A stretch of DNA of 64,000 bases from CAZYQW01 sp964649825 (GCA_964649825.1 CAZYQW010000138.1:1-64000); one strand, 5' to 3'; counted from the first letter of the stretch, positions 18,553 through 27,128 are shown. Translations and numbers: made by a program. Notes: generated by a model from the sequence alone, not told the origin.

Positions 18553-20039
18553 CGTCCCACCGGCGTGACGATGACGACCCGGGGACCGCTACACGATAGG
18601 ATTTCCGCCCGACCGTCGCCGTCGATGTCCTGCCCGAAGTACGAACCGGTGAGCTCGACCGCGGCCTCGAGGAACGGTTCCTGCTCGTAGGCAATCGGCG
18701 ACTTCGAGAACCAGCTGTCCTCCGCGTAGCCTTTGCGTACGACGAGCATCTTCCGGCGCGCGTCGTAGGTCGAGAAGTCCGGCCGCCCGTCGCCGTCGAA
18801 GTCGGGTTGGAACGTCACCCAGCCGTAGGCGCCAACGTCGAGGAGCCGATCCGCCGGCATCGTGAGGGAATCCGAGAAGACCGGCTCGTCGGTGAAGCGG
18901 CCTCGCTCGGGCTCGAAGCGATGCACGAAGAACGTCACCTGGACCGCGTTCAGCATCGACTCCTTCAACTTCGAGAGCGCGTCGGTGCGCACCGTCGTGA
19001 TGATCAGGTCGAGCGATCCGTCTCGGTCGAGGTCGAAGAGACGCGGCGGCGACGTGACGCCGTCGGTTCGAATCACCTGGCGTGGCTTCGGCCGCGTGTT
19101 CTTCGTCAAATCAGCGGCGAGGAGCAGCACGGTACGCGTCACGGCGCCGGCCATGAGACTGGGCCGCGCGACGCGTTGCGAGAAGAGCAGGTCGCAGCGG
19201 CGGTCGCCGTCGATGTCGAGCAGCTTTCCCTCGTTCGTGACCATGCCGCCCGACGATGCGGTCGACTCGGTCAAGCCGGTGAAATCGAGCACGACTTCCG
19301 GTGCGAGAGGCGCCCCGCTTCGCCCGAGGACCACGCGAACGAGCTCCTTCTCGAACGCGAGCACGAGGTCGCCCACGCCATCGCCGTCCCAATCGGTCGG
19401 CGTGGGTCGGGCGAGACGCGACGTCATGCGGAAGAACTCGTTCTGACCACGGCTGACTCCGTGCGCGGACTCGGAGATGAGGCGATGCGGCCCCTCGAAC
19501 TCGCGCTTCACGGTGGAGCGGAAGAACACGTACCCGTCACGGGCGGGGATGAGCAGGTCCTCACGGCCGTCGAAGTCGATGTCCTTGGCGACGTCCACGA
19601 ACGGCAGCGACGCGGAGACGGTCGCGCGAAAGAAGGAGGGAACGCCGACGATACGGCGTGGCGCGACGAACCCGGTCTCCCGAAACGCCGACGCGGAGAG
19701 CCCCTCGGTGTCGAGCGTCAAGACCTCGACGGCGCCGTCGCCGTCCAAGTCGGCCGCGTCGACGAAGAGGACATCGGTCGCGATCGGCAGGATCGCGTCG
19801 GGCTGACTCGCGAATCGCTTTCGGTCGCACCGGAAGACCGCGACGGCGCGGAACAGGTCGGAGCCGGCCTCGCGCACGACGGAGACGAGAGCGTCCCGGT
19901 CGCCGTCGCCGTCGACGTCCTCGAACCGGATCGCCTGGGCGACGCCCTCCACCCTCAGGTTCTGTTGGTCGGCGGCGGACTCGCCGCGCGCAGCGACGAC
20001 GAGAGCGAGCCCCAGGATCATCATGACCGGCTTCGACAT
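18549..20039 (-). CDS. FG-GAP/VCBS repeat exported protein, first of a coupled pair
   Basis: The 496-residue protein has a signal peptide (SKPVMMILGLALVVAARGES). Repeats with Asp-rich loops follow, such as DVDGDGDRDALVS, DLDGDGAVEVLTL, DIDFDGREDLLI, DWDGDGVGDLV and DFDGDGRPDFS. The C-terminus ends in a loop GQDIDGDGRAEILSC without a further module. The frame is open to 20075, but ATG 20039 directly precedes the signal sequence; no strong ribosome site is seen. It overlaps the next gene by 4 bases and lies 78 bases downstream of the histidine-kinase fragment on the same strand, so it may share its transcript. Confidence 0.75.
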   Translation of the reverse strand: MSKPVMMILGLALVVAARGESAADQQNLRVEGVAQAIRFEDVDGDGDRDALVSVVREAGSDLFRAVAVFRCDRKRFASQPDAILPIATDVLFVDAADLDGDGAVEVLTLDTEGLSASAFRETGFVAPRRIVGVPSFFRATVSASLPFVDVAKDIDFDGREDLLIPARDGYVFFRSTVKREFEGPHRLISESAHGVSRGQNEFFRMTSRLARPTPTDWDGDGVGDLVLAFEKELVRVVLGRSGAPLAPEVVLDFTGLTESTASSGGMVTNEGKLLDIDGDRRCDLLFSQRVARPSLMAGAVTRTVLLLAADLTKNTRPKPRQVIRTDGVTSPPRLFDLDRDGSLDLIITTVRTDALSKLKESMLNAVQVTFFVHRFEPERGRFTDEPVFSDSLTMPADRLLDVGAYGWVTFQPDFDGDGRPDFSTYDARRKMLVVRKGYAEDSWFSKSPIAYEQEPFLEAAVELTGSYFGQDIDGDGRAEILSCSGPRVVIVTPVGR

Positions 20040-20117
20040 GCGGACGGCATATCCGAAACCGCCCGTCGTCCGCAACCCACGATCGCGGTGGGATCGACGA
20101 TCGAGGTCGTGTCGATC

Positions 20118-20756
20118 CTACCGGAGGTCGGTGGCGAAGGTCGATGGCCGGAATCGAGTCCCCTCGGCTGCACGCCGGCCGCGCTCGACCATCGAGAGGA
20201 CGGTGCCCAACGCCTCGATCGAACGAGAGATGCGGAGCACTTGGTGAAGGATGGAATCGAGCTCCTTCTGGATCGACGTCGAGGGGGGATGTCGCCGAAT
20301 CAGCTCGACCGAACCGACGATCGCGGCCAGGGGATTGTTGATCTCGTGCGCGAGGGTCGACGCGGCGTCATCGGCCACTTTCTGCGAGAGATCCTCGCGC
20401 GCGCGAGCGATCGGTTCGCTGACGTCCTGCACGAGCTCGATGACCGATTCGACGGAGTCCGCGCGGCCGCGCACCGGAAACCCATGAATCGAGAGCGTCA
20501 CTCGCCCTTCGTCGGTGTCGTAGTCCCGGAAGATCGAGTAATCGTCGCCAAGAGTCAACGCGTTCCGCCGCAGTGCGACGACCTCCGCGTCCTGCTGCGA
20601 TCGCGTCGCATCCAGATAGACCTGGAGCGGCTTCGAATCGTTCGACGCCGACCCCGACAAGCTCGATGTCACTTGACCGTCCTGGTCGACGAGGAGCACA
20701 CCTCCCTTTCCCCGCGCCAGGGCTCGCTCAAGTCGACGCGATGTCAGCGTCGTCAT
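20118..20756 (-). CDS. PAS-like plus HisKA (DHp) protein lacking the ATPase domain
   Basis: The 212 residues contain a PAS-like region (about 15-105, VLLVDQDGQV and RVTLSIHGFPVRG) and then a histidine-kinase dimerisation helix with an H-box, ASTLAHEINNPLAAIVGS, phospho-acceptor H137. A second helix follows, and the protein ends at about residue 212 without any N, G1, F or G2 box. The 78 bases to the next gene have no room for a missing catalytic domain, and no frameshifted continuation is visible. It can therefore accept or pass phosphate, or dimerise with another kinase, but not phosphorylate itself. ATG 20756 has AAGGA upstream and overlaps a small ORF stop (TGATG); TTG 20789 is an alternative start. 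Confidence 0.7.
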   Translation of the reverse strand: MTTLTSRRLERALARGKGGVLLVDQDGQVTSSLSGSASNDSKPLQVYLDATRSQQDAEVVALRRNALTLGDDYSIFRDYDTDEGRVTLSIHGFPVRGRADSVESVIELVQDVSEPIARAREDLSQKVADDAASTLAHEINNPLAAIVGSVELIRRHPPSTSIQKELDSILHQVLRISRSIEALGTVLSMVERGRRAAEGTRFRPSTFATDLR

Positions 20757-20866
20757 CAGATCCTTCTTGGTGTTCTCGGTGACTTCCAAAACGTTTCGAT
20801 CCCCTTACGGATTTGCTCTTCCTTGCATCGGCCGTTCCGGCGGGCCTTGCGACGAAAAATCCCCAT
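20756..20866 (-). CDS. Candidate 36-residue basic small protein coupled to the HisKA gene
   Basis: ATG 20866 opens a 36-codon frame beginning MGIFRRKARRN and ending in TGA that shares one base with the ATG of the HisKA gene (TGATG). That junction is the usual geometry for translational coupling. The product is strongly basic with ten or more Arg/Lys. GGAAG nine bases upstream is a weak ribosome site. It may be a real small protein, a leader peptide, or chance. The surrounding 20867-20967 is comparatively AT-rich and probably contains the promoter. Confidence 0.3.
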   Translation of the reverse strand: MGIFRRKARRNGRCKEEQIRKGIETFWKSPRTPRRI

Positions 20867-20967
20867 GTCGCGACACTTCCGTGAGCCGTTTTCCGCTGAG
20901 ACGAAACCCGGGGACACGCCACAAGACGACGTAATCCCCGGTCTCGAATCCAGATGGAATCGTTCGT

Positions 20968-21576
20968 TCAAAATCCGGACAATCCTCCCTCGACGGCGAG
21001 CCGCTCCATCGGGGAAACCCGTTCCTGGTTCAGGAACGACTCGACGGCGCGTCGCTCGTCGCGGATCCTCGCCAGGTCGATCTCGGCCTGCAGCCGGATC
21101 GACTCGCCCTTCATCCGCTCTCTCAGGGCGAGGATCTGCTCCCGTTCGTGATCGAGCTCGACCTGCTGGCGCAGCAGGAGCTCGAGGCTGCTCGAGAAGA
21201 CGTCCTTGATCCGCGGGTTGCTGGCGACCTCGTTCTCCAACTTGCGGATTCGGTCGTCCAACGCCCGCCGGCTGCGATCGATCGTGCGGAGCGTCTTGTC
21301 GGCCGCATTTTCGCGATCCTCGATGTCCCGCAGCGCCTTCTTCAGCTCCTTCTCCGCGTCGGAATCGGTTGCGCAGCGCGAGCAGGTCGCCGAGGCGCAC
21401 TTGCGCGAGCTGGACCGCTTCGAGCCGCTCGCGCTGGACGAGTGGTGGGAGTGGGACGTCGCCTCGTGGACGTGCTCGCGGACGCTGTCGACGACCGCGC
21501 GGAACTTGCTGCGCCGCTCCTGCGAGGAGAACAGACACAGGAACAGCACCAAGAAGATGACGGTCGACGTGCGCAT
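20968..21576 (-). CDS. Exported coiled-coil protein with His/Ser/Cys-rich linker
   Basis: The 202 residues start with a signal sequence or N-terminal anchor (RTSTVIFLVLFLCLFSS). They continue with a His/Ser/Cys-rich linker (HEATSHSHHSSSASGSKRSS, then RKCASATCSRC) and become a long charged coiled coil (about 72-180, DREN, RRALDDRIRKLENEV, LLLRQQVELDHEREQI). The family is not recognised. GAGGAA five bases before ATG supports the start. The cluster of His and Cys before the coil suggests metal binding or disulphides. It lies 83 bases after another coiled-coil gene on the same strand, and the two probably act together at the envelope. Confidence 0.6.
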   Translation of the reverse strand: MRTSTVIFLVLFLCLFSSQERRSKFRAVVDSVREHVHEATSHSHHSSSASGSKRSSSRKCASATCSRCATDSDAEKELKKALRDIEDRENAADKTLRTIDRSRRALDDRIRKLENEVASNPRIKDVFSSSLELLLRQQVELDHEREQILALRERMKGESIRLQAEIDLARIRDERRAVESFLNQERVSPMERLAVEGGLSGF

Positions 21577-21659
21577 GGTTGTTCCTCGAACCCCTTACGT
21601 GTGGCCTCGCGAAGGGCGGGAGGCGTCGGGCCTCCCGCCCATGTCGCCGGGCGGCATCC

Positions 21660-22544
21660 TCAATGGACCGCCGGCACTCCGATCACGATCGCAGCCCCGC
21701 TCGGATCGCTCACCGAGATCGTCGTTCCGGAGAGCGCGTGGCGGATCTGACTGACCAAGTTCTCGTCACCACCGGCAGTCGCGGCCTCGTAGTCGATGCC
21801 GCCCTTCGGCTGGTCCGAGCCCGATTTCAACTGTTCGTCGAGCATCCGCTGCTGAACGTCGAGCTCCTTCTCGAACTCGGTGATCATCTCCCGCGCGCGG
21901 GCGAGATCGGAGTCGAGCGAGGACGTGTCGACGATGTCCTGGACCGTGGCCGCGAACGTCTCCTTGGCGCGGAACTTCTGGAGCTGCGCCTCGAGGAGCT
22001 GCACCTTCGACTGGAGCTCGGCGCGGAGCGATCCGGCACGGCCGACGTTCTCCTCCGCGATCGAGTGCGCCTTCTCCTTGGTGTTCAGTGTCTCGCGCAT
22101 GCTGGCCACCGTCTGCTTCTGCACGTTGTAGAGCGAGAGCTTCTCGGCGGCGTCCCGTTCGACCTCGTCACGCGAGTAGACCACGCGACCAATCACGTAC
22201 TCGCTCTTGTCCTGCGCGAGGAGCGCCGAGACCTTGTCGAGGACGTCCGCGCGCTTCCCGAGCGCGCGTTCACGCTCCTCGAGATCCTTGCGCAGACGTT
22301 CCGATTCGACACGATGCGAGATCGCGTCACGACGAAGACGCGTCGATTCCTTGTCCAGCCCCGAGATCTCCTTGTGGATCTTCTTGAGCTTCGCCTCCAT
22401 CGACTGCACGTCGTCGAGCGCGCTTAGAACCTGGTCCTTGCCGTCGTTGAAATAGTCCTTCAGGCGCTCCGGCCCGACGAGCGCGTAAGTGCTCCCGCCG
22501 ACCAGGGTCGCCAACATTCCGAGGCGGAAGAGGGGTCCCAACAT
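21660..22544 (-). CDS. Membrane-anchored coiled-coil protein
   Basis: The 294 residues begin with a membrane segment (about 3-24). Residues 40-250 form nearly continuous coiled coil in two blocks, MEAKLKKIHKEISGLDKEST and RAELQSKVQLLEAQLQKF. The end is a hydrophobic Val/Ile/Pro tail (AAIVIGVPAVH). The plan recalls PspA-like or LemA-like stress proteins, but no family signature is clear. AGGAG seven bases before ATG supports the start. It stands between the second coiled-coil protein and the two zinc/TM2-like membrane proteins on the same strand, so an envelope complex is a reasonable inference. Confidence 0.6.
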   Translation of the reverse strand: MLGPLFRLGMLATLVGGSTYALVGPERLKDYFNDGKDQVLSALDDVQSMEAKLKKIHKEISGLDKESTRLRRDAISHRVESERLRKDLEERERALGKRADVLDKVSALLAQDKSEYVIGRVVYSRDEVERDAAEKLSLYNVQKQTVASMRETLNTKEKAHSIAEENVGRAGSLRAELQSKVQLLEAQLQKFRAKETFAATVQDIVDTSSLDSDLARAREMITEFEKELDVQQRMLDEQLKSGSDQPKGGIDYEAATAGGDENLVSQIRHALSGTTISVSDPSGAAIVIGVPAVH

Positions 22545-22595
22545 TGATGTACTCCTTTCGTGAGTGTCGTGATTCTTGCTGTAGCGAGCCTCGGC

Positions 22596-22994
22596 CTATG
22601 CGGCCTGCGCCCCGATCAACTGCTGTTCCATTCGCCGCTCATTCAGTCGCCGCGCGGAGAAGAATGCGTCGACGATGCCGATGAGCCACGGAATGACGAA
22701 CGGCGAGGTACAGAAGATCAGTACGGCCTTGAGGAAGTGGCCGTTGTAGACCTGCCCTCCGCCGGGAAAGAGCCCCGACAGCACGGACGCCAGCAACGGA
22801 TCCTTCGCCAAGGACGTTCCCGTGACCACCGATCGGTTTGGCGAGTAAGGCAACGGCGGCGGACTCATCGCATCTTTGTCGCGCAACACGCCTTTGTAGC
22901 GCCGCGCGCAATCGGGACAGAACCCGAGCTTTCCGCCGTAACGCGGCAGGCGGTCACCGCAGTGACCGCAGAAAACGTCAAGCGGGTTGGACAT
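22596..22994 (-). CDS. Zinc-ribbon plus TM2-like membrane protein
   Basis: The 132-residue protein opens with a four-cysteine zinc ribbon (C9-x2-C12 and C26-x2-C29). After a Pro/Ser linker it has two membrane segments in TM2-domain style, SGLFPGGGQVYNGHFLKAVL and FVIPWLIGIVDAFFSARRLN. TM2 proteins are small two-helix membrane proteins of largely unknown role. ATG 22994 is used, with AGG six bases upstream; the frame is open to 23015. It overlaps the upstream gene by 17 bases, and both encode zinc-binding plus TM2-like parts, so they are probably related and cotranscribed. Confidence 0.7.
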   Translation of the reverse strand: MSNPLDVFCGHCGDRLPRYGGKLGFCPDCARRYKGVLRDKDAMSPPPLPYSPNRSVVTGTSLAKDPLLASVLSGLFPGGGQVYNGHFLKAVLIFCTSPFVIPWLIGIVDAFFSARRLNERRMEQQLIGAQAA

Positions 22995-23550
22995 CGGCCA
23001 CCTTCCTCCGATCAAAGGTCACGAACATGCCGTAGAGGAGCAGCCCCGCGGGCCAGAGCAGATCAGGGTCGAGCGCCGGATACGCGGTGTTGCGCGCCGC
23101 CGTGAACACGGCGATCACGGCGCCGAAGAGTCCCCAGAACTTCTTTTGCAGTGCAACCGATGGGTCCAGCGAGATGCCGGCGACGCGCGCGTTGCGCTCA
23201 TGCGCGACGGCGTAGCCATCGAACATGCTGAACACCCACAGGAAGAGCGGCAAGGGATCGGGAACCGCGTCGAGGTTCGCAGCGAGCACCCCGGTGGAAC
23301 CGAGGAACAAGAGGCCGCGAACGAACCGACCCGCATAGATCTGGCCAAGTCCCGGAACCGCGGAGAGGATCGCCGCCACGATGGGCGATCGCCGCCCCGG
23401 CAGCTTGCGTCTGAGGTTCTCGGGCACGCAGGGGCGACAGTAGTTTCGACCACTGACCTTCGCCCGGCACTCGTTGCAGAGTTGGCTACCGCACTGAACG
23501 CAGCGTGCCGTCGCGTCCCGTTTCTCGTGGTGTGCGCAGGTCAAGTCCAT
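22978..23550 (-). CDS. B-box-like zinc plus TM2-like membrane protein
   Basis: The 190 residues begin with a cysteine/histidine cluster: C5, H8, C17-x2-C20, C25-x2-C28 and C38-x2-C41, the spacing of B-box-like zinc sites found in bacterial membrane proteins. Four or so hydrophobic segments follow, the first pair with the TM2-like motif SAVPGLGQIYAGRFVRGLLF. Another lies at the C-terminus (LLWPAGLLLYGMFVTF). GGAGG five bases before ATG 23550 fixes the start; the open frame extends to 23643 without purpose. It is first in the run of zinc/TM2 and coiled-coil genes. Its role is unknown; zinc-dependent protein contact at the membrane is inferred. Confidence 0.7.
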   Translation of the reverse strand: MDLTCAHHEKRDATARCVQCGSQLCNECRAKVSGRNYCRPCVPENLRRKLPGRRSPIVAAILSAVPGLGQIYAGRFVRGLLFLGSTGVLAANLDAVPDPLPLFLWVFSMFDGYAVAHERNARVAGISLDPSVALQKKFWGLFGAVIAVFTAARNTAYPALDPDLLWPAGLLLYGMFVTFDRRKVADVQPA

Positions 23551-23670
23551 CGCCGCCTCCGCGAAGTGGTCGTTCCAGCGTGGGCATAATGAAGCACGCT
23601 CCGTACCACGCGGAGTCCGGCGAATCAGATCCTCGCAAGTCATTCGTTGTCAGTCTGTTCCGATGCCGGC

Positions 23671-23687
23671 ACGGGGTGACGCCCCGT
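23671..23687 (-). terminator. Hairpin after the DUF1111 gene
   Basis: ACGGGG, a TGACG loop and CCCCGT form a perfect 6 bp stem about 105 bases past the DUF1111 stop on the minus strand. No T-run follows. The remainder of 23551-23791 shows no gene and should hold the promoter of the zinc/TM2 run. Confidence 0.3.
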
Positions 23688-23791
23688 TCCGCCGGGCTGT
23701 TCGAAGGGCGGACGGTGTTCGCGTCGCGTACACTCCCTGATCACGCCGGTCGCTCCGTATCGCGCCCGAGTCCCCCTCGGCGATCATTCCC

Positions 23792-25414
23792 TCACGGAAG
23801 CGGTGGAACGTCCTGGCCGCAGGTCCAGGGGAACTCCGTCCACTTCGCCTTCTTCCCGTTCGGGTCGACCACGAGCGCCTTGGCCTTCTCGGGCAGCACG
23901 CGGAGCGACTTCAAGAACTCGATCACGGCGTTGCGCTCGCCGCTCGTCCGGAGTTTCCACTTGGACGTGACTCCCGACGCCTCGCCGGCGTGCGCCTCGA
24001 TCGCGTCGCGAAGCGTCGTGTACTTCCCGTGATGGAAGTACGGCATGCCGTCGGCGACTCCCCACAGGCGCGCGGTCAGGAAGCGACTGTTCCCGGCGAA
24101 GAACTCGGGGGTGCCTGGAACCTCGTGCATGTCGAGGGGTTCGCGGTTCGGGTCGGCCAAGCCGCTCGTGATGTCGTGGAGCTTCATGTCCGTGAACGCG
24201 AAGACCTCGATGACCTTCGTCCCCTTCTTCGTCGGAACGAGCCGCGGCAGCGGCAGGTTCTTCGACGTCAGGTCGACGGCGAGCGAGCCGAATCCGCTGT
24301 GATAGGCGTCGCCCTCCTGAAGCATGCCCTGCGGATTGAACGGGTTCGGTTCCGTGAAGGTCCAGTCGGTCAGCGGCAAGCACGGGACGTGACAGGACGC
24401 ACACCCGACCTCCACGAAGACGTGTTCACCCTGCTGGATCACGCTCCGTAGCGCCTTGTTCTTGGGGATCACGCGCCCCGGCGGCGGCAGCGTCGCCTGG
24501 AACAACGACACGGCGGTGACGTCGCCTCGGGTCGCTTCGTCCGCGACGCCGTCCTGATCGATGTCCAGCCCGTCTCCGACGCGTTCGGACGCCTGCACAC
24601 CGAGGTGGTGATTGAATGCCCCCACCGTGAACTGGCGGATCGAGACCGTCGCGCCCGCGTGGCTGAACGGGAGGATCACGAGGCTTGGCGGGTCGAGCGC
24701 GCCCGACGTCGCGAGGCTGCCCCCCGGAATCCCCACGACGCCGGTGGTGACCCAAGTGCCGTCCGCCGCGCGCGTGAGGGTTCCGAAGTCGAGACCCTTC
24801 GATCTCAAGCTCGCGGATCCGTCCGGAGGGATCGAATTGCGGATCGCCTGGAGGTCGATCGTGATCTCGCGCGCGAGCATCTCGACGTATCCCGCTCCGA
24901 ACAGTGCTGGCGTCGAACGCGTGTTCCCGATCGTCTCGCTGCTCGTCGCGGCGCCCGACTCGTCGGCCGTCTCCTTGGTCGGGACCGCATCGGTCGGATC
25001 GAACGTCGCGAAGTCGAAGCGCTCGGCGAGGACGAACGCGTTCGTGAAGAACTCGCCGGACCCTCCCGGGCCCGGGTCGGCGTGACAGCCGGCGCAGGAG
25101 GTCGACTCGGGTGAGGAGAGCCGATTGAAGTTGCGGGGGAAGAGCAAAGGCTCCGCGGGATCGGCGAGCGGGGTTCCGGTTCCCTTCGTGAAGGGTCGGC
25201 CCATGCCGTCGAATCGCGTCCACTTCGTCGTGAAGAGGTGGCCGCCGTGACCGAGGAGATCCTCCAGCGACAGCGAGAACTCCTCGCCGGCGCCGAGGTG
25301 CATCGGCACGGCGCGTTCGTCGCCGATATCCTGTCCGGTTCCCGTCGCGCCTAGACCTAGACTTGCGGCAGCGGCGAAGCAGACGCCGCGGAAGCCGTTG
25401 CTCACCCATCGCAT
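23792..25414 (-). CDS. Di-haem DUF1111 oxidoreductase (putative thiol oxidoreductase/peroxidase)
   Basis: The 540-residue exported protein has a signal peptide (about 1-27) and two c-type haem sites: C107-A-G-C-H111 and C338-A-S-C-H342. The family signature FTDMKLHDITSGLADPNREP follows in the third quarter. The plan and length match DUF1111 proteins, related to bacterial cytochrome c peroxidases, which carry out electron transfer in the periplasm; the exact reaction is not established for this family. AGGAGG lies six bases before ATG 25414 and immediately before ATG 25420, so 25414 is chosen. It is 25 bases after the propeller gene on the same strand and may be cotranscribed with it. Confidence 0.88.
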   Translation of the reverse strand: MRWVSNGFRGVCFAAAASLGLGATGTGQDIGDERAVPMHLGAGEEFSLSLEDLLGHGGHLFTTKWTRFDGMGRPFTKGTGTPLADPAEPLLFPRNFNRLSSPESTSCAGCHADPGPGGSGEFFTNAFVLAERFDFATFDPTDAVPTKETADESGAATSSETIGNTRSTPALFGAGYVEMLAREITIDLQAIRNSIPPDGSASLRSKGLDFGTLTRAADGTWVTTGVVGIPGGSLATSGALDPPSLVILPFSHAGATVSIRQFTVGAFNHHLGVQASERVGDGLDIDQDGVADEATRGDVTAVSLFQATLPPPGRVIPKNKALRSVIQQGEHVFVEVGCASCHVPCLPLTDWTFTEPNPFNPQGMLQEGDAYHSGFGSLAVDLTSKNLPLPRLVPTKKGTKVIEVFAFTDMKLHDITSGLADPNREPLDMHEVPGTPEFFAGNSRFLTARLWGVADGMPYFHHGKYTTLRDAIEAHAGEASGVTSKWKLRTSGERNAVIEFLKSLRVLPEKAKALVVDPNGKKAKWTEFPWTCGQDVPPLP

Positions 25415-25439
25415 CTTCATCCTCCTGCGCCCGGCGCCG

Positions 25440-26804
25440 TCACTCGCTGAATACTCGCCGGAACGCGAATTGCCCGTTCGAGAGGAAGATCGACTGACCG
25501 AACGCGTTGTGGCCGGTCCCGGAGTACGTTCCCTGCACCTCGAGATGTCCCGGAGTGAACAGGACCTTGCCGCCGGCGAAGTTCAAGGTGAGCACGTCAC
25601 CGGTCGGGGTCTCCACGACGGCCGTCTGCCCGAACGGGATCGACATCGTGTCCTCGGCGAAGGGGCCTTGGATCTCGCCGCCGTTGGTGAAGTCGAAACG
25701 GAAGGTCGAGCTCTGATCGATGTTCCCGGATGAGCCGACCACCGGACCGATGGTGACGTCGTTGAACTGTCCGTAACCGACCGAGATGGTGTGGCTGAGG
25801 GTGTACTCGTAGTCGCCGACGAGCTTGCCCGTCGTGAACACGTCCGGTTCGCCGACCGGGGGTGACCAGCCGCGAAGCACGAGCAGTGCGAAGAGGGCGT
25901 CGTGACCCTTCGGCGTGAGCACGAGATCGACGGCCAGGGGCGCCGCCAACGCTCCGTCGTAGGGAAGGCCATGAACTTCGATCGAGGATCCTTTCGGATC
26001 GTCGCGAACGAGCGCGATCTCGTCGATGCCGTCCAGATCGAGATCGATCGGCTCGATCGAGCGAACGATGCCTGCCCAGGGCGTGGAGTCCGTCGCCTGC
26101 ATGAGCGGAGCGCCGAGCAGGTCATCCTCGCTGAGCGGCGCGCGCAGCACCTGGATGCGGTCGGGAAGACCCATGCTCCGTCGCACGATCGCGATCTCCT
26201 CCACGTCGTCCCCATCGATGTCGAGTCCGACCGCGGAGATCACCTCGTCGAACGGCGCGTGCCCGACGTCGAGGTACGAACCGAACGCGTCGCTCATCGC
26301 GCCGCGTTTCTTCTTGGGCAGGCCTCGGATCTCGAGCCGCTGCGTGCCATCGCCGACTTGACGCACGATCGCCGCTTCGTCGCGGCCATCGCCGTTCACG
26401 TCGACGGCGCCGATCGAAGTGATCACCCCGTACTGACCCGCCGCACCGATCTCGTCCTTTGCAGACGACGAGATCACGCCGCTGGTGTTGCCGAAGAGCA
26501 CATCCGGCCGGAGATACGTCGTCAACTTGTAGCGACCGCTCTTCAGTTCGCGCAGCACGACGATCTCTTGCGCTCCGTCGCCGTCGACGTCCGCGCCGAA
26601 CACGAACCGCACCGGCCGCGCCCCGCTTGCGCGGAAGAAGTTCAGATCCGACGCGTGCACCGGCGTGAGCGTCTTCGCACCGGGCGCCATCGGCCCGTGC
26701 TCATAGAGCGCGAGCTTCGCACTCGCGCCGCCGGAGACGCGCACGACGGCGACGTCGTCCCCGACGGGAGCCAATAGAACGAGCGGCAAGAGAATGGGAA
26801 ACAT
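25440..26804 (-). CDS. Exported FG-GAP-like propeller protein
   Basis: The 454 residues begin with a signal peptide (FPILLPLVLLAPVGDDVA) and contain five or six repeats of the form G-A-D-V-D-G-D-G-A-Q-E-I-V-V-L-R, A-V-D-V-N-G-D-G-R-D-E-A-A-I-V-R and D-L-D-L-D-G-I-D-E-I-A-L-V-R. These are calcium-loop blades in which the strand ends in Leu/Val-Arg. The last ~130 residues form a separate beta-rich domain (GTYSGTGHNAFGQSIFLSNG). AGGAGG six bases before ATG 26804 fixes the start; the open frame to 27017 is spurious. It precedes the DUF1111 gene by 25 bases. Confidence 0.75.
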   Translation of the reverse strand: MFPILLPLVLLAPVGDDVAVVRVSGGASAKLALYEHGPMAPGAKTLTPVHASDLNFFRASGARPVRFVFGADVDGDGAQEIVVLRELKSGRYKLTTYLRPDVLFGNTSGVISSSAKDEIGAAGQYGVITSIGAVDVNGDGRDEAAIVRQVGDGTQRLEIRGLPKKKRGAMSDAFGSYLDVGHAPFDEVISAVGLDIDGDDVEEIAIVRRSMGLPDRIQVLRAPLSEDDLLGAPLMQATDSTPWAGIVRSIEPIDLDLDGIDEIALVRDDPKGSSIEVHGLPYDGALAAPLAVDLVLTPKGHDALFALLVLRGWSPPVGEPDVFTTGKLVGDYEYTLSHTISVGYGQFNDVTIGPVVGSSGNIDQSSTFRFDFTNGGEIQGPFAEDTMSIPFGQTAVVETPTGDVLTLNFAGGKVLFTPGHLEVQGTYSGTGHNAFGQSIFLSNGQFAFRRVFSE

Positions 26805-27128
26805 CTCGATCCTCCTTCGTAACGAGGTCAGTGGTTCGCGCGAACCGGCGCTTCTGTACTGATCCCCCCGACTCGAGAACCGACGCATGGATCCGTTCCT
26901 GTCGCCGGGGGAATTCTGGACCGCGGACGCCCGAGAGGGGACGGTGCCCGAAGCCGACCTCGTCGCCAAACAAGCAAAGCATCGTCCATTCGGATCGACG
27001 TGATTTGCTCGGGACACGTGCAGGGCGAGGGGGACTTCGGCGCCGCCGTGGTGCGCGGCGGTAACGCCGTTACCACGGGGTACGGCGTGGATGCGAACCG
27101 GCGCGCAGGCTCCGGCGATCCCGATGCG
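26805..27128. other. Intergenic region with competing inverted repeats
   Basis: This 324-base stretch separates the kinase end from the propeller start on the minus strand and contains no supported gene. At 27043-27078 three dyads overlap. Arms 27043-27050/27054-27061 form an 8 bp hairpin with one G-T pair. GGTAACG/CGTTACC at 27060-27066/27068-27074 is a perfect 7-base palindrome around one base. CCGTGGT/ACCACGG at 27046-27052/27072-27078 is a further 7-base pair. They cannot all form at once. The position fits a terminator for the kinase operon or an operator for the propeller gene; a switch is conjecture. Confidence 0.45.

Noticed and set aside
18807..21209. An 800-codon plus-strand frame over the FG-GAP and HisKA genes.
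   Set aside because: It is antisense to two coupled genes with repeat and H-box signatures; composition is that of a shadow.
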